A stretch of DNA of 64,000 bases from Flavobacteriales bacterium (lineage in GTDB: Bacteria > Bacteroidota > Bacteroidia > Flavobacteriales_F > PHOS-HE28), in assembly GCA_016788295.1 (NCBI GenBank), contig JAEUSY010000042.1, positions 62,001-126,000 on the forward strand, in the 5' to 3' direction. The position numbers and the translations under genes were made by a program. Below the pieces are notes generated by a model. The model was not told the origin of the DNA. It did no database searches and saw only the letters and a list, made by a program, of their open reading frames with translations. Within the stretch, counting starts at the first letter, position 1. Each line of letters begins with the position of its first letter. This document shows positions 50,965 to 57,997 of this stretch, in pieces.

Positions 50965-52731
50965 ATGCACACGCTCGCCCGCAACGCCTTCCTTGTTGGC
51001 GCACTGTTCACTGTGGTACTGCTCTCTGCCTGCGGCGGTGCCGGTGGCGATACGGCGAACACCACCGCGGCTGACACCACCGCCCACACCCTTTACCACG
51101 GCGGCGACATTGTGACCATGGAGGGCGATAGCGGGAGCACTGTGGAAGCCGTGGTGGTGGCTGCGGACCGCATTGTTTACACCGGAGCGCTGGCCGGGGC
51201 GCGCAAGGCCTACCCCACAGCGTCCATGCACGACCTGAAGGGTGCCACCCTGATGCCCGGCCTCATCGAGCAGCACCTGCACCCGCTGCTGGGTGCGCTC
51301 TTCCTCACCATGCCCGCCATCGCGCCCGAGGCGTGGGAGACCCCCGAGCATACCTGGCCTGCCGCCACCTCGGCCGAGGACTACCTGGCCAAGCTGAAGG
51401 CCAGCTTCGCGGCGCACACCGACACGGGCTCCGTGTATTGGACATGGGGCTACCACTCCTACTTCCACGGCAAGCTGGACCGCCGCGCGCTCGATGCCTT
51501 GAGCGCCACGGTGCCCATCGGCGTGTGGCACCGCAGCTGCCACGAGTTCATCGTGAACACGGCGTTCCTGAAGCACTTCGGCATTGATGCGGCCGCCGTG
51601 GCCAAGGCACCCAAGGAGGCGCGCGCACAGATCGATCTGGCCAAGGGCCACTTCTTCGAGAACGGCGCCATGATGTACCTGCTGCCCCTGATCCAGTCCG
51701 AGTTCGCCGGCGAAGCCACCATGCGCAGGGGCCTGGCGCTGATGATGAAGCAGTTGCACCGCAAGGGCATCACCGCGTACAACGAACCCGGCGCCGTGAT
51801 GGACGCCAGCTTGGCCCGGCTCTACGCCGAGGTGCTCGGTGGGGCGGACGTGCCCCTCTTCTCCTCCTTCCTGGTGGAAGGGAACACGCTGTTCATGACC
51901 AAGGGCGACTCGGCGCTCCCCGCAGCCGAACGGATGCTGGGGCAGCTGCCGCGCGAAGGCAAGGTGCGCTTCCTGCCCGGCCACATCAAGTTCCTCGCTG
52001 ATGGCGCCATTATCTCCCAGCTGATGCAGATGAAGGGCGGCTACCTTGACGGGCACCACGGCGAGTGGATGCTGAAGCCCGAATACCTCGACCCCGCCAC
52101 CAAGCTCTTTTGGGACAAGGGCTACCAGTTGCACATCCACGTGAACGGCGACCTGGGGCTGGAGGAGGTGCTGAACGCCATCACGCAGCGCATGCAGGAG
52201 AACCCGCGCAAGGACCACCGGACGGTGATCGTACACTTCGCCAACAGCACCGATGAGCAGGTGAAGCGCGCCAGCGAGCTGGGCTGCATCATCAGCGCCA
52301 ACCCTTACTACGTGACCGGCTTCGCCGACAAGTACTGCCAGATCGGGCTGGGCTGCGAGCGCAGCAACGCCATGGTGCGCCTGGGCCCGGCAGAGGACCT
52401 GGGCATGCACATCAGCCTGCACAGCGACCTGCCCATGGGACCTGCCGATCCGCTGTACCTGGCCTGGTGCGCCGTGACCCGCACCACGCACGAGGGCCAC
52501 GTGGTGCGCCCCGACCTGGCCGTGAGCCGCCACACCGCGCTGCGCGCCATCACCATCGAGGCCGCGTACAGCTGGCGCATGGAGGAAGAGCTCGGCAGCA
52601 TCAAGGCGGGCAAGAAAGCCAACTTCACTGTGCTGGAAAAGAACCCCTACCGCGTGTCCATCGCCGAACTGAAGGACATCCCCGTGCAGGCCACTGTGTT
52701 CGAAGGGCGCCTTTTCCCCGTGGCGCACTGA
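50965..52731 (+). CDS. YtcJ-like amidohydrolase lipoprotein (588 aa)
   Basis: Start at 50965 gives MHTLARNAFLVGALFTVVLLSAC, a lipoprotein signal with lipidated C23, then a Gly/Thr/Ala-rich linker. The amidohydrolase domain begins HTLYHGGDIVTMEGDSG (composite beta-sandwich) and LMPGLIEQHLHPLLG holds the HxH metal site. Further metal/catalytic candidates: HIHVNGDLG, VIVHFANSTDEQ, and the aspartate in ISLHSDLPMGPAD. The C-terminal AGKKANFTVLEKNPYRV closes the sandwich. YtcJ-type enzymes hydrolyse amide or ester bonds of unknown natural substrates; this one would act outside the cytoplasm. It is followed after 20 bases by a second, related gene. Confidence 0.87.
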   Translation: MHTLARNAFLVGALFTVVLLSACGGAGGDTANTTAADTTAHTLYHGGDIVTMEGDSGSTVEAVVVAADRIVYTGALAGARKAYPTASMHDLKGATLMPGLIEQHLHPLLGALFLTMPAIAPEAWETPEHTWPAATSAEDYLAKLKASFAAHTDTGSVYWTWGYHSYFHGKLDRRALDALSATVPIGVWHRSCHEFIVNTAFLKHFGIDAAAVAKAPKEARAQIDLAKGHFFENGAMMYLLPLIQSEFAGEATMRRGLALMMKQLHRKGITAYNEPGAVMDASLARLYAEVLGGADVPLFSSFLVEGNTLFMTKGDSALPAAERMLGQLPREGKVRFLPGHIKFLADGAIISQLMQMKGGYLDGHHGEWMLKPEYLDPATKLFWDKGYQLHIHVNGDLGLEEVLNAITQRMQENPRKDHRTVIVHFANSTDEQVKRASELGCIISANPYYVTGFADKYCQIGLGCERSNAMVRLGPAEDLGMHISLHSDLPMGPADPLYLAWCAVTRTTHEGHVVRPDLAVSRHTALRAITIEAAYSWRMEEELGSIKAGKKANFTVLEKNPYRVSIAELKDIPVQATVFEGRLFPVAH

Positions 52732-52751
52732 TCAACGCATCACACCACCCC

Positions 52752-54494
52752 ATGCGCACCCTGATCCACCCCGTCTGTGCCGCACTTGCCCTGGCCCTGC
52801 TCACCGCCTGTGGCGGCGGCACCGGCACCACCGCCAACACCGCGAACGCAGACACCACCGCGTACACCCTGTACCACGGAGGCGACATCGTGACCATGGA
52901 AGGTGACAGCGCGCAATACGTGGAAGCGCTCGTGTGCGGCAACGGCACCATCGCCTTCGTGGGCAGCAAGGCCGAAGCGCAGGCGAAGTATCCGAAGGCC
53001 ACCGCGGTGGACCTGCAAGGGCGCACGTTGCTGCCGGGCTTCATCGATGCGCATGGCCACCTCTTCAATGCCGGTGTGCAGGCGTTGAGCGCCAACCTGC
53101 TTCCGCCACCCGATGGCGAGGGCACTGACATCGATGCCCTGGTGCGCATCACCACCGATTGGTGGAAGGCCAATGATATCGCCGTTCAGAAGGGTGGTTG
53201 GATCCTCGGCTTCGGTTACGACGATGCCCAGTTGAAGGAACGCCGCCACCCCACCGCCAAGGACCTGGACCGCATCAGCACGGAGCTGCCGGTGATCCTG
53301 CTGCACCAGAGCGGGCACCTCGCGGCGATGAACAGCGTGGGCCTGCAACGCGCCGGGTACACCAAGGACACGCCTGACCCTCCCGGCGGGGTGATCCGCC
53401 GCATCGCCGGCACGCGGGAGCCCGACGGTGTGCTGGAGGAGACGGCCATGTTCCTGCCCCTGTTCAACGTGTTGGGAAAGGTGGACAGCGCCGGCAACGA
53501 GGCCATCGTGCGGGCGGGCCTTGCGGCATACACTTCCTTCGGCTTCACCACTGCGCAGGAGGGGCGTGCATCGGCCGACATCTGCAACACCTTCATGCGC
53601 ATGGCCCAACGCGGGGAACTGCCGTTGGACGTGGATGCCTATCCCGACATCCAGATGGCCGGGTCCTACCTGCATGAACGCGGGGTGCAACGTGAGTACA
53701 CAGGCCGCTTCCGCATTGCGGGTGCCAAGTTGAGCCTGGATGGTTCGCCGCAGGGCAAGACGGCCTGGCTCACCAAGCCCTATGTGAAACCGCCGCCGGG
53801 TGCAGGCAAGGACTACGTGGGCTACCCCGCCATACCGGAAGAGGAGAAGGTGCTGGCCCTGGTGGACACCGCCTTCAAGCACGGTTGGCCGCTGATCACG
53901 CATTGCAACGGCGATGCCGCCGCCGACCAGTATATCCGCGCCGTGCGTCGCGCCGCGAACGCCTACGGCAATACCGACCGCCGCACGGTGATGATCCATG
54001 CACAGACCGTGCGCGAGGACCAGCTGGACAGCATGAATGTGCTGGGCATCATCCCCTCCTTCTTCAGCATGCACACCTTCTACTGGGGCGACTGGCACCG
54101 CGATGAGACGCTGGGGCCCGAGCGTGCCTACCGCATCTCACCCACCGGCTCTACGTTACAGCGCGGCATGCGCTTTACGCAGCACCACGATGCGCCCGTG
54201 GCCAAGCCCGATGCGATCCGCATTCTGTGGTGTACCGTGAACCGCGTGAGCCGCAGTGGCGAGGTGATCGGCCCCGACCAACGCGTAAGCCCCTACATCG
54301 CGCTGAAGGCCCTGACCGAATGGGCCGCGTGGCAGGGCTTCACCGAGGACCGCAAGGGCACCCTCACCGTGGGTAAGTATGCCGACCTGGTGATCCTGGA
54401 CAAGAACCCACTGAAGGTGGATCCCATGGCCATCCAGGACATCCGGGTGATGGAGACGATCAAGGAGGGCAGGAGCATCTACGCGCGCAAGTAG
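52752..54494 (+). CDS. YtcJ-like amidohydrolase lipoprotein (580 aa), tandem paralogue
   Basis: Start at 52752 gives MRTLIHPVCAALALALLTAC, a lipoprotein signal with lipidated C20, followed by the same low-complexity GGGTGTTANTANADTTAYT-type linker as the upstream gene. LLPGFIDAHGHLFNAG has the HxH site in the standard DAHGH form; ITHCNGDAAADQYI, VMIHAQTVREDQLD and TQHHDAPVAKPDA hold further metal-site residues. It ends LTVGKYADLVILDKNPLKV. The N-termini (YHGGDIVTMEGDS) are nearly identical between the paralogues while the barrels differ, so the substrates probably differ. 20 bases after the upstream stop, so likely cotranscribed. Confidence 0.9.
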   Translation: MRTLIHPVCAALALALLTACGGGTGTTANTANADTTAYTLYHGGDIVTMEGDSAQYVEALVCGNGTIAFVGSKAEAQAKYPKATAVDLQGRTLLPGFIDAHGHLFNAGVQALSANLLPPPDGEGTDIDALVRITTDWWKANDIAVQKGGWILGFGYDDAQLKERRHPTAKDLDRISTELPVILLHQSGHLAAMNSVGLQRAGYTKDTPDPPGGVIRRIAGTREPDGVLEETAMFLPLFNVLGKVDSAGNEAIVRAGLAAYTSFGFTTAQEGRASADICNTFMRMAQRGELPLDVDAYPDIQMAGSYLHERGVQREYTGRFRIAGAKLSLDGSPQGKTAWLTKPYVKPPPGAGKDYVGYPAIPEEEKVLALVDTAFKHGWPLITHCNGDAAADQYIRAVRRAANAYGNTDRRTVMIHAQTVREDQLDSMNVLGIIPSFFSMHTFYWGDWHRDETLGPERAYRISPTGSTLQRGMRFTQHHDAPVAKPDAIRILWCTVNRVSRSGEVIGPDQRVSPYIALKALTEWAAWQGFTEDRKGTLTVGKYADLVILDKNPLKVDPMAIQDIRVMETIKEGRSIYARK

Positions 54495-54597
54495 GTGCAT
54501 TGTTGCGTGTTGGTGCACGCCTTTGGCAAGTAGCGCGTTCAGATGTTAGCGCGGCAGCGTGGCATCAGCACAGCACGGATGGGCCGTTGATGCAAGC

Positions 54598-55191
54598 TCA
54601 ATGCAGGTGCTGTCGTAGGCCGAACATGCGGGTAATGCCAATGCCCAACATCCAGCTATCGTAGGCGTCGAAACGCGCGTCGTAGGCCAGGCTCGCACTG
54701 GTCTCCCAAACACCGCCGAGGTGCATGCTGTATTCAAGACCGGCGCGCAGCAGGAAGAGGTCCTGTTCCTTGGCGAACTCCTGTCCGGCACCGAGGATGA
54801 AGCTCCAGTGCTCGCCGGGGCGGTAGGTGGCCATGAGCGCCGGGGCCACGGGGCGCGTTCGTTCCAGCACGGGTTTCTCGCTGCCCCCGTGCAGATTCTC
54901 TTCCACCTTGAACACCTCGTTGATCAGATCGGTGTGCAGGCCGATGGCCCAATCCGGCGAAAGCCAGTAGTTGTAGTTGAGGCCCCAACTGGGCAGCGTA
55001 AGCCAGGTGATGTCGCCATTGGCATCAACGCCCTGCGACACATGGGTGTGTGCCAGCAGAACACTAAGCTCATGGCGATGGTGTTCTGTTGCCTGCCCGG
55101 CATCGTGTTGTGCGCATGCACAGAAGGCCCGGAGCATGAGCGTGGCGGCGATGGCCATGTGCAGGCCCAATGATCGCGTATGTGTGGCCAT
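54598..55191 (-). CDS. outer-membrane protein of unknown function (197 aa), last gene of a five-OMP operon
   Basis: Signal sequence MATHTRSLGLHMAIAATLMLRAFCACAQ then strands ELSVLLAHTHVSQGVDANGDI, SWGLNYNYWLSPDWAIGLHTDLI, EHWSFILGAGQEFAKE, LRAGLEYSMHLGGVWETSASLAYDARFDAYDSWMLGIGITRMFG, the pattern of a small barrel. The mature N-terminus is histidine-rich (HDAGQATEHHRHE), which could bind metal. It starts 12 bases downstream of the FadL-like gene. No family name could be assigned with confidence. Confidence 0.72.
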   Translation of the reverse strand: MATHTRSLGLHMAIAATLMLRAFCACAQHDAGQATEHHRHELSVLLAHTHVSQGVDANGDITWLTLPSWGLNYNYWLSPDWAIGLHTDLINEVFKVEENLHGGSEKPVLERTRPVAPALMATYRPGEHWSFILGAGQEFAKEQDLFLLRAGLEYSMHLGGVWETSASLAYDARFDAYDSWMLGIGITRMFGLRQHLH

Positions 55192-55203
55192 GCGAGTGGT
55201 GTG

Positions 55204-56649
55204 TCAGGGCTGTGGCTCCTTGGCAGACGTATCGCCCAGCACGAAGTAGCTGATGCCGAAGGTGAAGCCCAATTGGTTGAAGGCGGTCCTGAAGCGCACA
55301 TCGTCCAGCGCGGGTACCAGCTCGCCGAGCATGCCGAAGGAGCGGGGTTCGCTGGTGTCGCGTCCCATGGACCATACAAGGCCGGCGGTGAACTTGGCCC
55401 TGCGGCTGTGCCAGTCAACCCCGCAGCTGGTATGGTAGAGGTCCCAGTAGCTGAAATTGGCGGTGATGTCGCTGAACTGCTGCACGGCATTCATGTCCAA
55501 GTGATTCATGTCCGTACGGAAACCGGTCAGCAGGTCGGCCTTGTCCGATAGGCGGAACTGGGCCCCCACACCCACGTTGATCACGGGGATGCTGGCGCTC
55601 CGCACGCGTCGTAGTTCATCCTGTGCTGGTCCCAGTGCGCCCTGTGCCACATCCTGGGAGGCATCGAGGCGCACACGGTCGTAGGCTTTCAGCCCCGTTG
55701 CACAGCCCAGGCGGAAGGCCCAGATCGTTGTTCCGGAGCGGGTCTCCAGGCCCAGGTCCAGCATCCATGGAGTTCGGTAGTGCGTGGCGAGGTCGTTGCC
55801 GTAGAGCAGTGTTTTCCGAAGTGCTGCTGTTGTGCTTCCTTGCAATGTGCTCTGTTGGTAAAGGCCATCACCAGGCCCCACGCCAATGCGTGGGGCGGTC
55901 ACCGTAATGCCCCACTGGGTGCGGGGCCCTGTGTGGAAGTAGCCGAAGCGAGGCAGCAGCCCCAGGTTGAAGATCTCCACTTCGGTGGTACTGCTTCGCG
56001 CTGCCAGCGTTCGCACACTGTCGGTGTTGTTGGGCGTGGAGTATTGGCCCAGGTCGATGAGCTGTAGGTACGATTGGCTGAAGATGCTGGCGAAGAGGTT
56101 GAGGCCGATCGAGCTCTTTGCGCCCAAGGTGTAGCTCGCACCGGCACCCACCAGGTCTTCTCGTGTTTCGGTGGAAAGGTGCATGTTGCCGGTGATCAGT
56201 TCCGTGCCTGCCGAGCCGGCATCGCTCTCCACGTTCACGGCGGCCACCTGCCGCACATCGAAACGACCATACAGGTTGTTCACGAAGCCGAAACTGATGC
56301 GCAGGCGTTCGTTGCCTTTGGGATCGAAGGAGCCCACGATGAGCTTGGGCACATTGTTCGACTGGGCCTCCGATGCTTCGATGCCGAGCCCTTCGGTGTC
56401 CTCCACCTTGAGCCACTGCATGTACATGAAGTTGGCACTGGCGGTGATGCCGGTACCCTTCACGCGGCGCGCTGCGGCCGGGTTGTAGAAGAGCACGGCC
56501 TGGTCGTCGGTGCTCGCACTGGCGGCCCCGCCCATCAAGGTGGCGCGTGCGCCGTTCTGCTGTGTCCAGTATTGGTTGTCCTGTGCCGATGTCGTTGTTA
56601 TTGCGAGCAGCAGAGCGAGCAGGTGCACGAACGGTCGGTGCAAGATCAT
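55204..56649 (-). CDS. FadL/OMPP1-like outer-membrane transport protein (481 aa)
   Basis: Signal peptide MILHRPFVHLLALLLAITTTSAQ. The N-terminal NGARATLMGGAASASTDDQAVLFYNPAAARRVKGTGITASANF is the hallmark of FadL-like barrels (G.A.....D..A...NPA.). A long barrel follows (FGFVNNLYGRFDVRQV, GASYTLGAKSSIGLNLFASIFSQSYLQL, PALDDVRFRTAFNQLGFTFGISYFVLG). FadL proteins take up hydrophobic compounds such as fatty acids; a long-chain acyl-CoA ligase is encoded at 26055 but not near. It is the fourth gene of the five-gene outer-membrane operon, 54 bases after the preceding one. Confidence 0.82.
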   Translation of the reverse strand: MILHRPFVHLLALLLAITTTSAQDNQYWTQQNGARATLMGGAASASTDDQAVLFYNPAAARRVKGTGITASANFMYMQWLKVEDTEGLGIEASEAQSNNVPKLIVGSFDPKGNERLRISFGFVNNLYGRFDVRQVAAVNVESDAGSAGTELITGNMHLSTETREDLVGAGASYTLGAKSSIGLNLFASIFSQSYLQLIDLGQYSTPNNTDSVRTLAARSSTTEVEIFNLGLLPRFGYFHTGPRTQWGITVTAPRIGVGPGDGLYQQSTLQGSTTAALRKTLLYGNDLATHYRTPWMLDLGLETRSGTTIWAFRLGCATGLKAYDRVRLDASQDVAQGALGPAQDELRRVRSASIPVINVGVGAQFRLSDKADLLTGFRTDMNHLDMNAVQQFSDITANFSYWDLYHTSCGVDWHSRRAKFTAGLVWSMGRDTSEPRSFGMLGELVPALDDVRFRTAFNQLGFTFGISYFVLGDTSAKEPQP

Positions 56650-56703
56650 GGTCTTCGGTCGGTGAGCACAACGACTGCTCGTGGTGGTGCCGGGCGGTGG
56701 CTG

Positions 56704-57255
56704 TTAGAAGAAGGTGGTGAGGCCCAGCTCGAGGCCGGTGTTGTAGGTGCCTTCATAGACCTCAAGGAGCCCACGCCTGTAACGCACCTCCACACCCAGG
56801 AAGAGGAACTTGAAGCCTGCGCCAGCATGTGCCAGCAGGTCGAAGCGTTCGGCCTTCGCATCGTCCGGCACGTCCACCTCCGTTCCGTTCACGAGGTTCT
56901 TTTCGCCCACTTTCAGTGCGGGGTCGATGCCCAGGTCCAGGTACATCGGGCCCAGCTTCAGGCGGTTGTTGATGGCCAGCGACACATAGCCCAGGCGCAC
57001 TTCGCTCACGGAACCGGTAGCACCGGCGGTGTGGTATTCAAGACCTGTGCTCAAGCGGTAGAGCGGCACTTTGATGAGGTTGCGGTAGTATCCGGCATAG
57101 AACCCGGTGCGCGCATCGGCATCGCCCCATTCGCCGTCCACATTGCTGCTGTGGTAGCCTGCGCGCAGTCCGTTCCATTTCTCGTCGTCCTCCTTTTCCT
57201 GGGCGAGGGAGAGCAGGGGCAGGGCCGTCAACAGGGCGATGCAAAGGGTTCTCAT
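56704..57255 (-). CDS. small outer-membrane beta-barrel protein (183 aa)
   Basis: Signal peptide MRTLCIALLTALPLLSLAQ. The mature part (WNGLRAGYHSSNVDGEWGDADARTGFYAGYYRNLIKVPLYRLSTGLEYH ... VSLAINNRLKLGPMYLDLGIDPALKV ... LLAHAGAGFKFLFLGVEVRYRRGLLEVYEGTYNTGLELGLTTFF) is a small barrel of the PorT-like type with a C-terminal phenylalanine. Third gene of the operon, 21 bases after the preceding stop. Function unknown. Confidence 0.76.
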   Translation of the reverse strand: MRTLCIALLTALPLLSLAQEKEDDEKWNGLRAGYHSSNVDGEWGDADARTGFYAGYYRNLIKVPLYRLSTGLEYHTAGATGSVSEVRLGYVSLAINNRLKLGPMYLDLGIDPALKVGEKNLVNGTEVDVPDDAKAERFDLLAHAGAGFKFLFLGVEVRYRRGLLEVYEGTYNTGLELGLTTFF

Positions 57256-57276
57256 GGGGTGATGGTCGGACGTTGT

Positions 57277-57993
57277 TCAGAGGAAGATGCCGAGGGTGAT
57301 CTCCAGGTAGTCGGCATACAGCCGGCTCTTTTTTCCGGTCGCGTTCAGGTTCTTGGCATCGCCGTCCAAGGCATTGGTGAAGGCGTTGTTGTAGGTGAGC
57401 CCACCGAACAGGGTGGTTCCTGAAGGCAGCGCGAACTCAAGGCCGGCACCCACCACCATGCTCGCTTTGAAGAGCGCGATATCGTCGATCACGTTCTCAT
57501 CATCGAGCGAAGCGGAACTGGTGTTGTTGCCCACGGTGAGGGTGGTGGTGGCATCGGTACGGGCCCTGATGTTGAAGGCGGCACTGAAGCCGACCTGTCC
57601 GTAGAAGCTGAGCGGCTTCTCGGATGTTGCACGCAACTTCAGGGTGAGGGGTACCTCAATGTAGCGGAGCTTCAGGTCCTGCTGGCTGCGCACGGTGGTG
57701 GTGGTCCCATTGAGGTCGTACGTGCCATCGGCCTTGAAGGTGCCACCGATGTTGTTGTACAGGATGCCGGTGCTGAAGAAGTAGTTGCCCGCCGCATTGA
57801 GCTTGAGATCACCGGTAAGACCGAAGGAGTAGCTCAACCGGTTGCCATCGCTCTGCAGGTCCTTGCTGTCGGAGCGCATCCACGCGAAGTTGGGGGCGAG
57901 CTTGATGCCGAGACGGAAGCTATCGTCCTGGGCTTTGGTGGTGGAGATCGCAGCGATCACCAGCAGGGAGAGGGTGCATGTTCGTTTCAGCAT
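57277..57993 (-). CDS. PorT-like outer-membrane beta-barrel protein (238 aa)
   Basis: Signal peptide MLKRTCTLSLLVIAAISTTKAQ then RLGIKLAPNFAWMRSDSKDLQSDGNRLSYSFGLTGDLKLN, IEVPLTLKLRATSEKPLSFYGQVGFSAAFNIRAR and VGAGLEFALPSGTTLFGGLTYNNAFTNAL, the strand order and turn motifs of PorT-type barrels. The end YADYLEITLGIFL has the terminal aromatic. Second gene of the operon, starting four bases after the DUF5723-OmpA gene's stop. PorT itself is a type IX assembly factor but many relatives have other or unknown roles. Confidence 0.78.
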   Translation of the reverse strand: MLKRTCTLSLLVIAAISTTKAQDDSFRLGIKLAPNFAWMRSDSKDLQSDGNRLSYSFGLTGDLKLNAAGNYFFSTGILYNNIGGTFKADGTYDLNGTTTTVRSQQDLKLRYIEVPLTLKLRATSEKPLSFYGQVGFSAAFNIRARTDATTTLTVGNNTSSASLDDENVIDDIALFKASMVVGAGLEFALPSGTTLFGGLTYNNAFTNALDGDAKNLNATGKKSRLYADYLEITLGIFL

Positions 57994-57997
57994 GGTG

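Noticed and set aside
50770-54098. Long minus-strand frames (652 and 452 codons) opposite the amidohydrolases
   Set aside because: Shadows with repetitive HG/AQ-rich sequence; the plus-strand proteins have HxH metal sites and lipoboxes.
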